From CAYMSA01 sp964392965 (GTDB lineage: Bacteria > Actinomycetota > Coriobacteriia > Anaerosomatales > Anaerosomataceae): a stretch of 34,689 nucleotides of DNA. Shown one piece after another: positions 23,616 through 31,301 of this stretch (position 1 is the first letter of the stretch; the number at the start of each line of letters is the position of its first letter). A model generated the notes under the pieces. It had not been told where the DNA came from. It saw nothing but the letters and a program-made list of their open reading frames with translations, and made no database searches. The position numbers and the translations under genes were made by a program. The DNA lies in assembly GCA_964392965.1 (NCBI GenBank), contig CAYMSA010000011.1, positions 1 through 34,689 on the forward strand, in the 5' to 3' direction.

Positions 23616-25100
23616 GTGAGGACTCGATTCTTCCCTGTGAACGTACAACACGCATCTGACGAGTGGGTGCTCGAAGAGCGCCCCGAGCACCCTGAAGAGG
23701 CCTGCGGTGTCTTCGGCATCTACGCCGAAGACGAGGACGTCGCCAGACTGACGTACTTCGGCCTCCACGCGCTGCAGCATCGCGGCCAGGAGTCGGCTGG
23801 GATCGCCGTCGCCGACGGGCGGACGCTCATGGTGGTGAAGAACCTCGGACTGGTACCGCAGGTGTTCACCGAGAGTGACCTCGACTCGCTCAAGGGTCAC
23901 ATCGCCGTTGGCCACGCGCGCTACTCCACGACCGGCGCTTCGCGCAAGTGGGACAACGCACAGCCGATGATCTCCGCGATCGGGCCCAACACCATCGCGC
24001 TCGCCCACAACGGGAACCTCGTGAACACCGTCTCGCTACGAGAGAACCTGCTTGAGATGGGCGCCCGCTTCCGTTCGACGAGTGACTCGGAAGTCATGGC
24101 GCGTCTCGTCGACCACTTCACGCAGGTCCACAACTCCATCCGCGGCGGTATCCGGGACGCGATGCGTCTCATGCGCGGCGCGTATTCGGTCGTCATGATG
24201 ACCGAAGAAGCCCTGTACGCATTCCGCGACCCCAACGGCGTGCGGCCGCTCGTGATCGGGCGGCTGGCAGAAGACCGGGGGTGGGTCGTGGCTTCCGAGA
24301 CGTGCGCGCTCGATATCGTCGGCGCGACGTTCGTGCGCGACGTCTCACCCGGCGAGCTCATCCGCATCAAGGGCGGCGTCTTCGAGTCCGAGCAGGCCGT
24401 TCCCGCCGGAAGACCGTGCCTGTGCATCTTCGAGTTCGTCTACTTCGCCCGTCCCGACAGTGTTCTGAACGACTGCTCCGTCTATGAGTCGCGCCGGCGG
24501 CAGGGCGAGGCGCTCGCTCGCGTCCATCCGGTTGATGCCGATCTGGTGATCGGCGTTCCCGACTCTGGCCTCCCCGGGGCCGTCGGCTATGCCAAAGCGA
24601 GCGGCATCGGCTACGGCGAAGGTCTGGTGAAGAACCGGTACGTGGGCCGGACGTTCATCTCGCCGACGCAGTCACTGCGCCAGCAGGGCATCCGGCTGAA
24701 GCTCAATCCGCTCCGCCATATCATCGAGGGCAAGCGGCTGGTCGTCGTGGACGACTCGATCGTCCGCGGCAACACCTCCAAGAAGCTCGTCCAGCTCCTG
24801 CGGGACGCCGGTGCTGCCGAGATCCACATGCGCATCACCTCTCCACCGGTCGCCTGGCCGTGCTTCTACGGCATCGACACCGACACGCAGGAACAGCTGA
24901 TCGCCAGTCATAGCTCGGTCGAGGAGATCGCGGCATTCATCGGCGCGGACTCCCTCGCGTACCTGCCTCTCGAGGACCTCGTGGCTTCGACGGGACGCCC
25001 GGCGAGCGACTACTGCCTCGCCTGCTTCGACGGCGACTACCCGATCGAGATTCCCGCGACGACACGTCAGGGCAAGCTCCGCCTGGAGTCCGGTTCGTGA
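23616..25100 (+). CDS. purF: Glutamine PRPP amidotransferase PurF
   Basis: Makes 5-phosphoribosylamine from PRPP and glutamine, the committed step of purine synthesis. The 494-residue precursor has the Ntn nucleophile at Cys30 (EEACGVFGIY), so a propeptide of about 29 residues must be removed. HRGQESAGIA and the PRPP loop VVVDDSIVRGNTS (376-388) are present. Cys270, Cys416, Cys467 and Cys470 match the four [4Fe-4S] ligands of the Bacillus-type enzyme, so an oxygen-sensitive cluster is expected. The start is uncertain: GTG 23616 has no clear ribosome-binding site, and GTG 23637 is an alternative. Confidence 0.95.
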   Translation: MRTRFFPVNVQHASDEWVLEERPEHPEEACGVFGIYAEDEDVARLTYFGLHALQHRGQESAGIAVADGRTLMVVKNLGLVPQVFTESDLDSLKGHIAVGHARYSTTGASRKWDNAQPMISAIGPNTIALAHNGNLVNTVSLRENLLEMGARFRSTSDSEVMARLVDHFTQVHNSIRGGIRDAMRLMRGAYSVVMMTEEALYAFRDPNGVRPLVIGRLAEDRGWVVASETCALDIVGATFVRDVSPGELIRIKGGVFESEQAVPAGRPCLCIFEFVYFARPDSVLNDCSVYESRRRQGEALARVHPVDADLVIGVPDSGLPGAVGYAKASGIGYGEGLVKNRYVGRTFISPTQSLRQQGIRLKLNPLRHIIEGKRLVVVDDSIVRGNTSKKLVQLLRDAGAAEIHMRITSPPVAWPCFYGIDTDTQEQLIASHSSVEEIAAFIGADSLAYLPLEDLVASTGRPASDYCLACFDGDYPIEIPATTRQGKLRLESGS

Positions 25101-25543
25101 CGCTTGCCGTCGGCGCGGGCGACCTGCTGAGCGCCTTGAGCGGAGGACTTGCTCTTGCCTCGCAGTTCAACCCGCTCGTGGCACTCGTGACTGCGGCGCT
25201 CGGCGCGGCGCTCTACGGGTATCCCGGTGCTGGCAGGAGTGCCAGACTCCGTATGGCGGCTGCGGTGGCACTCGGCTGGTTCGTGGGAGACGGCGTCTTC
25301 ATTCTGACGTCTGCGAAGTCCCTGGCGGGTACGCCTGACATGTCGTCCGGTATGTCGTGGTTGCGCTGGTTGCCGTTCGTCATCTGGGTGGCCGGGTCGC
25401 TCGCCGTCGGGTACCTGGCGCCCGCGCTCGTGGGGGGCGCCGTCGGCCGACGCGTCACGCGGGGTACGGGCTGGCTCGCTGCGGCTGTGGTGGCCGGGAC
25501 GCTCGTCATCGCGATCGCGAGTGCCGCCGGCGGTTTCAGCTGA
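25097..25543 (+). CDS. Small membrane protein coupled to purF
   Basis: A 148-residue hydrophobic protein with about four membrane segments (24-42, 51-72, 91-115, 124-143), rich in Gly and Ala. The GTG start overlaps the purF stop (GTGA), so it is translationally coupled to purF. I do not recognise the family. A transport role is possible but nothing in the sequence shows it. Confidence 0.75.
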   Translation: MTLAVGAGDLLSALSGGLALASQFNPLVALVTAALGAALYGYPGAGRSARLRMAAAVALGWFVGDGVFILTSAKSLAGTPDMSSGMSWLRWLPFVIWVAGSLAVGYLAPALVGGAVGRRVTRGTGWLAAAVVAGTLVIAIASAAGGFS

Positions 25544-25574
25544 GAGCGGCTGCTGTGCGTAGACCGGTGGCTGC

Positions 25575-25580
25575 TACAAT
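25575..25580 (+). promoter_or_regulatory. Candidate -10 box for purM (TACAAT)
   Basis: TACAAT 64 nt upstream of the purM ATG, matching the box found before purC and purH. No good -35 box is visible. Confidence 0.45.
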
Positions 25581-25590
25581 CCGAGGTGAG

Positions 25591-25607
25591 GCGGCCGCAG
25601 CGGCCGC
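25591..25607 (+). promoter_or_regulatory. GC hairpin in the purM leader
   Basis: GCGGCCG pairs with CGGCCGC across a 3-nt loop, about 10 nt after the predicted -10 box. GAGGC/GCCTC flanks can extend it with a bulge. It lies 26 nt before the ribosome-binding site. Confidence 0.35.
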
Positions 25608-25644
25608 GCCTCGCCTTCGTTCTGCCGCCGAGTGAGGGGAAGAC

Positions 25645-26700
25645 ATGTCTGACGATCACCGTAACGGCCCTGTCGACTACCGTGCGGCCGGCGTGGACAC
25701 CGCCGAGGGCGCACGGGCGGTCGACGCCATCCGTTCGCACGTGGCGGCCACGCGTCGACCCGAAGTGATCGGCGACATCGGCGGCTTCGGCGGGCTCTTC
25801 TCGGCGGCGGCGTTCAAGCAGATGGAGGACCCGATCCTCGTCTCGGGCACGGATGGCGTGGGCACCAAGATCAAACTCGCGCAACTGCTCGACCGCCACG
25901 ACACCGTCGGCATCGACCTCGTCGCGATGTGCGCCAACGACGTCCTCGTCTCCGGCGCCGAGCCACTCTTCTTTCTCGACTACGTCGCCGTCGGGAAGCT
26001 CGTCTCCGAGCGCATGGAGCGCATCATCGCCGGCGTGGCCGAGGGCTGCGTGCAGGCGGGCTGCGCGCTTGTCGGCGGCGAGATGGCCGAGCATCCCGGC
26101 ACGATGGATCCCGACGACTACGACCTCTCCGGCTTCTGCGTGGGCGTCGTCGACCGCCCCAAGATGATCACCGGCGAATCTATCGCGCCGGGCGACGTGA
26201 TACTCGGGCTCGCGTCGAGCGGCCTGCACTCCAACGGCTTCTCGCTCGTGCGGCGCGTGCTCGTCGAGGAGAATCCGGCGGCGCTCCTGCTGCCGAGGAC
26301 GGACCTCGGCGGGCAGACGCTCGGCGAGCTGCTGCTCACGCCCACGCGCATCTACGCGAGGAGCATCCTCGCGCTCATCGCCGAGGTGCCCGTCAAGGGT
26401 ATGGCGCACATCACCGGCGGCGGCATCACCGAGAACCTGGACCGCGTGCTGCCTGCTGCGTGCGATGCGCGTGTGACGCGCGTGGCGTGGCCGGTGCCGA
26501 AGGTCTTCGAACTCGTGCAGTCGGCGGCGGGAATCGACGACGACTCGATGTACCGGACGTTCAACATGGGCGTCGGCTTTGCCGTCATCGTCGACGCCAA
26601 GCATGCTCCGGCCGCGGCGGCGCTCCTGCATGCGCAGGGCGAGCGCGTGTACGAGATCGGCGAGATCGTCTCCGGTGAAGGGAAGGTCGTCTATGCGTGA
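25645..26700 (+). CDS. purM: AIR synthetase PurM
   Basis: Closes the imidazole ring: FGAM plus ATP to AIR. The 351-residue protein contains GDIGGFGGLF (43-52), SGTDGVGTKIKLA (68-79), DLVAMCANDVLVSGAEPLFFLDY, the VGGEMAEHPG loop and HITGGGITENLDRVLP. Length is normal. The ribosome-binding site GAGGGGA precedes the ATG. Its stop overlaps purN by 8 nt. Confidence 0.97.
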   Translation: MSDDHRNGPVDYRAAGVDTAEGARAVDAIRSHVAATRRPEVIGDIGGFGGLFSAAAFKQMEDPILVSGTDGVGTKIKLAQLLDRHDTVGIDLVAMCANDVLVSGAEPLFFLDYVAVGKLVSERMERIIAGVAEGCVQAGCALVGGEMAEHPGTMDPDDYDLSGFCVGVVDRPKMITGESIAPGDVILGLASSGLHSNGFSLVRRVLVEENPAALLLPRTDLGGQTLGELLLTPTRIYARSILALIAEVPVKGMAHITGGGITENLDRVLPAACDARVTRVAWPVPKVFELVQSAAGIDDDSMYRTFNMGVGFAVIVDAKHAPAAAALLHAQGERVYEIGEIVSGEGKVVYA

Positions 26701-27316
26701 GACCCCGCTCGTCCTCGGCGTTCTGATCTCCGGGAGTGGCACGAACCTGCAGGCGATCCTCGACGCCTGCGCGGGCGGTTCGCTCGATGCGCGGGTCGCC
26801 GTGGTCGTCTCGAGCAAGGCCGACGCCTATGGCCTCACCAGGGCTGCCGACGCGGGCGTCCCGGGCGTGCATGTCGACCGCACCGTCTTCGCAGACGCTG
26901 CCGGGTACAACCGCGCGATTCGCGATGTCCTGCAGGGGCACGGCGTCGAGCTCGTCGTGATGGCGGGGTACATGCGACTGCTCGGCAAGGAGGTCCTCGA
27001 CGCGTTCCCGGGTTCGGTGGTCAACCTGCACCCCGCGCTCCTGCCGTCGTTCGTGGGCGCGCATGCTATCGACGATGCGTTCGCGTATGGCGTGAAGGTC
27101 ACCGGCGTGACGGTGCACTTCGCAGACGAGGAGTTCGACCGCGGGCCGATCATCGCTCAGGAGCCGGTGACCATCGAGCCGGAGGACACACTCGAGACGC
27201 TGGAGGCGAAGATCCACGCAGTCGAGCACGTCCTCTACCCGAAGGCGATCCAGCTCATCGCCGAGGGCCGGGTCGAGATCGTCGGCCGTACGGTTCGGGT
27301 ACTGCCTGCGTCGTGA
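26693..27316 (+). CDS. purN: GAR transformylase PurN
   Basis: Transfers a formyl group from 10-formyl-tetrahydrofolate to GAR. The 207-residue protein has LISGSGTNLQAI at the N-terminus and the catalytic Asn111, His113 (VVNLHPALLPSF) and Asp149 (EEFDRGP), equivalent to Asn106, His108 and Asp144 of E. coli. The ATG at 26693 overlaps the end of purM by 8 nt, with GAAGGGAAGG upstream. The following gene is coupled by a GTGA overlap. Confidence 0.96.
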   Translation: MRETPLVLGVLISGSGTNLQAILDACAGGSLDARVAVVVSSKADAYGLTRAADAGVPGVHVDRTVFADAAGYNRAIRDVLQGHGVELVVMAGYMRLLGKEVLDAFPGSVVNLHPALLPSFVGAHAIDDAFAYGVKVTGVTVHFADEEFDRGPIIAQEPVTIEPEDTLETLEAKIHAVEHVLYPKAIQLIAEGRVEIVGRTVRVLPAS

Positions 27317-28116
27317 GTCCCGTGGATGTGACCGACGGCGCTGTGTTCGTCCCGGGGGACCGTTCACCCTGGGGAACGTCCGCCCCTCAGGCATCAACAC
27401 GGCAGCCATCGCCCGCGGGGGCACCTTCGGTCGTACTCAAGGAGACCTGCCGTGTCGTGGGGCGCGAGATCCCGCTCTGGCGCCTCCACCGCTCCCGCCT
27501 CGCCTCGGGTGGCTGCGGTCAGGACCTGCTCGCTGACATCGAGCGCCGGGTGGCCACGGCACTCGCGTCGTGGTCTGACCTGACCACCAGGCGCACCCGG
27601 CTCACGGTGGTTGCGGGAGGGGGTGGCCCCACAACCGTCTCGATCGAGCGCGGTTACTCTTCGCTCGACGTTCCCGGCGGGCCGGTCATCGCCCGCGTCG
27701 ACGTCGCCCGGCCCCCCGAGCTGCCCACAGGTCCGGCCAAGCCCGCAGACCGCTCAGCCTACGACGCTATCCACCAGCAGGCGAGGCGGCGCGGTGCCCA
27801 CCAGGGCATCATCGTGGGGCCGGACGGGCTCGTCATCGACGGCAGTACCGCCACCGTCTGGATCGCCGAGCGCGGAGTCCTGTTGACGCCGCCTTCCCCT
27901 GCGGCGATTCCGGGCGTCGCACGTGCATTCGTACTCGAGCGTGCATCGACGGCGGGACTCACGGTGCGCGTAGAGCCATTCGGATGGGAGCGCCTTGAGA
28001 GGGCCGATGAGGTACTCCTCACCAATGCGTTCGGGGGAGCCGTGCCGGTGCGTGGCCGGGGTGGGGAGCTCTACGGGCGTGTGGCGGCGCTCTTTCGGGA
28101 TGTCTGGCGGTACTGA
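27313..28116 (+). CDS. Class IV aminotransferase / aminodeoxychorismate lyase-like protein
   Basis: A 267-residue PLP fold-type IV protein, coupled to purN by a GTGA overlap. After a Pro/Ser/Ala-rich N-terminus (about 1-38) it shows KETCRVVGREIPLWRLHRSRL, resembling the start of PabC. Lys143 (AKPADRSAY) fits the PLP lysine because it keeps the K-x3-R spacing. The region GLVIDGSTATVWI replaces the usual E-G-x-x-S-N, with Asp for Glu and no Asn, and TPPSPAAIPGVAR and DEVLLTNAFGGAVPV follow. PabC would supply p-aminobenzoate for folate, the cofactor of PurN and PurH, which suits the context. A branched-chain or D-amino acid aminotransferase is the alternative. Confidence 0.7.
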   Translation: MSPVDVTDGAVFVPGDRSPWGTSAPQASTRQPSPAGAPSVVLKETCRVVGREIPLWRLHRSRLASGGCGQDLLADIERRVATALASWSDLTTRRTRLTVVAGGGGPTTVSIERGYSSLDVPGGPVIARVDVARPPELPTGPAKPADRSAYDAIHQQARRRGAHQGIIVGPDGLVIDGSTATVWIAERGVLLTPPSPAAIPGVARAFVLERASTAGLTVRVEPFGWERLERADEVLLTNAFGGAVPVRGRGGELYGRVAALFRDVWRY

Positions 28117-28135
28117 CCCGTCCTTCGTTTGGGGC

Positions 28136-28155
28136 TACAATCGAACTGACGTCAG
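28136..28155 (+). promoter_or_regulatory. Candidate purH promoter with overlapping palindrome
   Basis: TACAAT at 28136-28141, with CTGACC at 28113-28118 as a weak -35 (17-nt spacer). A perfect 10-nt palindrome, CTGACGTCAG, covers 28146-28155, where transcription should start, and could be an operator. Confidence 0.5.
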
Positions 28156-28210
28156 GCTCGGCCCTCGTGCCGGGCCCGCACCATCCGCAGCGTGAAGGGA
28201 AGTCCAGCCA

Positions 28211-29773
28211 GTGAGTAGCAACGTCACGATCAAGCGCGCGCTCGTGTCCGTCACCGACAAGACCGGTATCGTCGAGTTCTGCCGGGTACTCTCCTCCGAG
28301 TTCGGCGTGGAGATCGTCTCCACCGGCGGAACAGCCAGGGTGCTCGCCGAGGCCGGGGTACCCGTCCGGCCGATCGATGACCTGACCGGCTTTCCCGAGA
28401 TGATGGACGGTCGTGTGAAGACGCTGCACCCGCGCGTACATGGCGGACTGCTCGCCAGGCGCGATGTGCCTGAGCACGTGGCCCAGGCTGCCGAGCACGG
28501 TATCGGCATGATCGACATGGTCGTCGTGAACCTCTATGCGTTCGAGGCGACCGTCGCGCGCGAGGGCGTCACGCTTGAGGACGCTGTGGAGAACATCGAC
28601 ATCGGCGGCCCGTCCATGCTGCGCTCGGCCGCCAAGAACTTCGACGCGGTGACGGTCGTGACCGACCCGGCCACGTACGGCACCATTCTTGCGGAGCTTC
28701 GCCAGACCGGCGGCGCCACCACCGCCGGGACGCGCCGCCGCCTCGCCACCGAGGTCTTCCGTCTCACGAGTGCGTACGACACGGCGATCTGGTCCTACCT
28801 CTCCGGCGCGGATGCCGCGCCCTTCCCGGACGAACTGCGCTTGCGTCTGCTGAAGGCCCAGGACCTGCGGTACGGCGAGAACCCGCACCAGTCGGCCGCG
28901 TTCTACCGACTGCCGGACGCCCTCGCGCACTCACTCGCGCAGGCGCAGCAACTGCAGGGCAAGGAGCTCTCGTACAACAACATCCTCGACACCGATGCCT
29001 GCTGGAGCGCCGCGCGCGAATTCGACGGACCCGTCTGCGTCATCGTGAAGCACATGAATCCGTGCGGACTTGCCCTCGGCGATGACCTGCTGACTGCCTA
29101 TGCGCGCGCGTATGCATGTGACCCGATCTCGGCGTATGGTGGCGTCATCGCGTTCACCGGCACGGTCGGCGGTGACGTCATCTCCGCGATGCTCGACAAC
29201 AAGCATTTCGTCGAGGTCATCATCGCTCCCGATTTCAGTGCCGAAGCGCTCGAGCTCATCGCGCAGAAGCCCAACACGCGGGTGCTGCGTACGGGTGGCA
29301 TCCTCCCCGCCGGTGGGGAGCGCGAGGTGCGCACGGTCGAAGGCGGTCTGCTCGTGCAGATGGCGGACTCCGTCGCCGAGGACCCGGACAGCTTCACGGT
29401 CGTCACCCGGGTCGCTCCCTCGGCTGAGGAGTTGGAGCAGTTGCTCTTCGCCTGGCGTGTGGTCAAGAGCGTGAAGTCGAACGCCATCATCCTCGCGAAG
29501 GACTTCGAGACGGTGGGCGTCGGGGCCGGTCAGCCCAACCGCGTGAACTCGGCACGGATCGCCGTCGACGCGGCGGGGGAGAAGGCAGTGGGCGCGGTGT
29601 GCGCCTCCGACGCGTTCATGCCGTTCCCCGATTCCCTCGAAGTCGTTGCCGCCGCAGGCGTGAAGGCCGTCATCCAGCCCGGCGGGTCGATACGTGACGA
29701 GCAGGTAATCGAAACCGCTGACCGCCTCGGCGTGGCCATGGTGTTCACGGGGCACCGGCACTTCAGACACTAG
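28211..29773 (+). CDS. purH: Bifunctional AICAR transformylase / IMP cyclohydrolase PurH
   Basis: Carries out the last two steps to IMP. The 520-residue protein has the N-terminal cyclohydrolase domain (about 1-200: ALVSVTDKTGI, STGGTARVL, MMDGRVKTLHPRVHGGLL) and the C-terminal transformylase domain (LRYGENPHQSAA; catalytic Lys280-His281 in VKHMNPCG; IQPGGSIRDEQVI). The GTG start is supported by GAAGGGAAG about 10 nt upstream. It seems to have its own promoter and ends before a strong hairpin. Confidence 0.97.
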   Translation: MSSNVTIKRALVSVTDKTGIVEFCRVLSSEFGVEIVSTGGTARVLAEAGVPVRPIDDLTGFPEMMDGRVKTLHPRVHGGLLARRDVPEHVAQAAEHGIGMIDMVVVNLYAFEATVAREGVTLEDAVENIDIGGPSMLRSAAKNFDAVTVVTDPATYGTILAELRQTGGATTAGTRRRLATEVFRLTSAYDTAIWSYLSGADAAPFPDELRLRLLKAQDLRYGENPHQSAAFYRLPDALAHSLAQAQQLQGKELSYNNILDTDACWSAAREFDGPVCVIVKHMNPCGLALGDDLLTAYARAYACDPISAYGGVIAFTGTVGGDVISAMLDNKHFVEVIIAPDFSAEALELIAQKPNTRVLRTGGILPAGGEREVRTVEGGLLVQMADSVAEDPDSFTVVTRVAPSAEELEQLLFAWRVVKSVKSNAIILAKDFETVGVGAGQPNRVNSARIAVDAAGEKAVGAVCASDAFMPFPDSLEVVAAAGVKAVIQPGGSIRDEQVIETADRLGVAMVFTGHRHFRH

Positions 29774-29820
29774 GACGGCCGGACTCGCTCATGGCGAGGC
29801 GGTCACGAGAGTGGGCGGTT

Positions 29821-29860
29821 ACGATCGGGCCCGTGCGGTGTGCCGCACGGGCCCGATCGT
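29821..29860. terminator. Bidirectional terminator between purH and mscS
   Basis: A perfect 18-bp stem (left arm 29821-29838, right arm 29843-29860) with a 4-nt TGTG loop, between convergent genes. A short TTCT follows on the plus strand. Confidence 0.85.
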
Positions 29861-29891
29861 TCTGCGCGGAACAGGTGAGGAGATCCCGTCG

Positions 29892-30704
29892 CTACGGGAC
29901 GATGTGCACGGTCCGCGTCGGGAATGGGAAGTTGATGCCCTCCTCGAGGAAGCGCTTATGTAGGCGTTTGACGAACGCTCCACGCAGGGCGTACTGCTGT
30001 CCGAAGTTCGCGACACGCAGGACCGCTATGCCGGTGATCTGCGAATCGGCGAATTCCCGGAAACGCACGACCGGGGGTTCGTCGGTCAACGTGGGCTCCA
30101 GCTCGTGCATCACTTCGGTCGCGACCTCGAGTGCAACAGACTCGGCATAGTCGAGGTCAGTCCCGTACTCAACACCGAAATCGACGAAGACATAGAACGA
30201 TCGCTCAGGGAGCTTGTAGTTGGTGACGATGCTCTGACTGAGCACTGCATTGGGGACGATCACGAGGTTCTCTGTCTCCGTGCGCAATGTGGTCGTACGC
30301 CAGGCGATGTCAACGACAGTCCCTGCTTCGCCGTTGGAGAGCGTGATGAAGTCCCCAGGATTGATCTGCCGTGTCGCGATGATCTGAAGCCCCGCGAAGA
30401 AGTTGCCGAGGGTGTCCTGGAGGGCAAGAGAGAGGGCGAGGCCGCCGACGCCGAGCGCAGTGATGACAGGCGTGATCGAGACGTCGAGCACTGACAGGAT
30501 GGTCATCAGTCCGATGACCAGCACCACGACCCGCGCGATATTCACGAAGATGCCAGCCGCAGGAATGGTTCCAGTGGCATCGATAGACCGGCGGATGAAC
30601 CTGCCGATGTAACGGACGACAAGCCAGGTGAGCAAGATGATGAGGATGATGGTAACCGTCTTGGTCACTGTGGCACCGGTCAGGGTGTAGCCGAAGATCG
30701 ACAT
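29892..30704 (-). CDS. MscS-family small-conductance mechanosensitive channel
   Basis: A 270-residue channel that opens under membrane tension to release solutes. Two N-terminal membrane segments (about 13-33 and 50-75) precede the pore helix region ALGVGGLALSLALQDTLGNFFAG (83-105). The beta domain follows (INPGDFITLSNGEAGTVVDIAWRTTTLRT, then VIVPNAVLSQSIVTNY). It is close to E. coli MscS in size. ATG 30704 was chosen because AGAAAGG lies upstream and the longer frame adds a polar, Arg-rich stretch without similarity. A perfect TATAAT is 34 nt upstream. Confidence 0.93.
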   Translation of the reverse strand: MSIFGYTLTGATVTKTVTIILIILLTWLVVRYIGRFIRRSIDATGTIPAAGIFVNIARVVVLVIGLMTILSVLDVSITPVITALGVGGLALSLALQDTLGNFFAGLQIIATRQINPGDFITLSNGEAGTVVDIAWRTTTLRTETENLVIVPNAVLSQSIVTNYKLPERSFYVFVDFGVEYGTDLDYAESVALEVATEVMHELEPTLTDEPPVVRFREFADSQITGIAVLRVANFGQQYALRGAFVKRLHKRFLEEGINFPFPTRTVHIVP

Positions 30705-30738
30705 ACGCAAAGCCTTTCTGTGTCGTGTTCTGCGTCCG

Positions 30739-30744
30739 ATTATA
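30739..30744 (-). promoter_or_regulatory. -10 box of mscS (TATAAT)
   Basis: A consensus TATAAT on the minus strand, 34 nt upstream of the mscS ATG. No -35 consensus is seen at 17 nt; instead an inverted repeat GGCCGG-TTGT-CCGGCC (30754-30769) covers that region. Confidence 0.6.
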
Positions 30745-30871
30745 CGGTGTTGCGGCCGGTTGTCCGGCCAAAGGGTCACCCGATCGTGTGCGATGACCGC
30801 AGCCCGGGCGCGCCGTCCATTGCTAGGCGATTGCACCCGACGGACCAGTCGCCGACAGCGCTTCTCGACGT

Positions 30872-30901
30872 TTGACCCTCGTCCGAGCGCTGGGATACAC
30901 T
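30872..30901 (+). promoter_or_regulatory. tRNA-Lys promoter
   Basis: TTGACC at 30872-30877 and TACACT at 30896-30901 with an 18-nt spacer, ending 55 nt before the tRNA. It is the best full -35/-10 pair in the window. Confidence 0.7.
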
Positions 30902-30956
30902 ACGGCGTGCGCTTCGGCCCGGGATCCGCCACACCGGGATCGAGATGCGTGCCAGC

Positions 30957-31032
30957 GGGCCGTTAGCTCAGTTGGTAGAGCAGGGGACTTTTAATCCCAA
31001 GGTCATAGGTTCGATCCCTATACGGCCCACCA
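30957..31032 (+). tRNA. tRNA-Lys (anticodon UUU)
   Basis: A complete cloverleaf. The acceptor stem is GGGCCGT/ACGGCCC with discriminator A and an encoded CCA. The D arm is GCTC/GAGC. The anticodon loop CTTTTAA gives UUU (30990-30992). The T arm is ATAGG/CCTAT with loop TTCGATC. The anticodon stem GGGGA/TCCCA has a G-A mismatch at its top pair. A promoter and an intrinsic terminator flank it. Confidence 0.97.
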
Positions 31033-31045
31033 TCAGATGCCACAC

Positions 31046-31073
31046 GAAACCGGCCCTCCTGGAGGCCGGTTTC
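31046..31073 (+). terminator. Intrinsic terminator of tRNA-Lys
   Basis: GAAACCGGCC pairs with GGCCGGTTTC (10 bp, 8-nt loop), followed by TTACTGT. It lies 14 nt after the tRNA CCA end. Confidence 0.85.
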
Positions 31074-31126
31074 TTACTGTCGGGATCCCATAGTGGCGCG
31101 CGGTCCATGTTCGACGTGCGGCGCTG

Positions 31127-31143
31127 TTCTATCGCGCATAGAA
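31127..31143. promoter_or_regulatory. Operator-like inverted repeat upstream of the MFS gene
   Basis: TTCTAT-N5-ATAGAA, a perfect AT-rich 6+6 palindrome in GC-rich DNA, about 160 nt upstream of the MFS start. No attached promoter boxes were recognised. Confidence 0.4.
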
Positions 31144-31301
31144 GGCATACCGCCGATGCACGTCCCGGATGGCCGACTCCACGAAGTGCACTTTCCCCTA
31201 TGTCGAGGTGACGGCATATCCTCGGATCAGAACCACCGCCGGACTCCATGGGGTCTCGCTCCCGCCGTCCGGCTCAGGTCGACATCTGCCAGGGGTGAGC
31301 G

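Noticed and set aside
30968..31249. A minus-strand frame ending in GRIGIEPMTLGLKVPCSTN
   Set aside because: This is the well-known false protein produced by reading a tRNA gene antisense.
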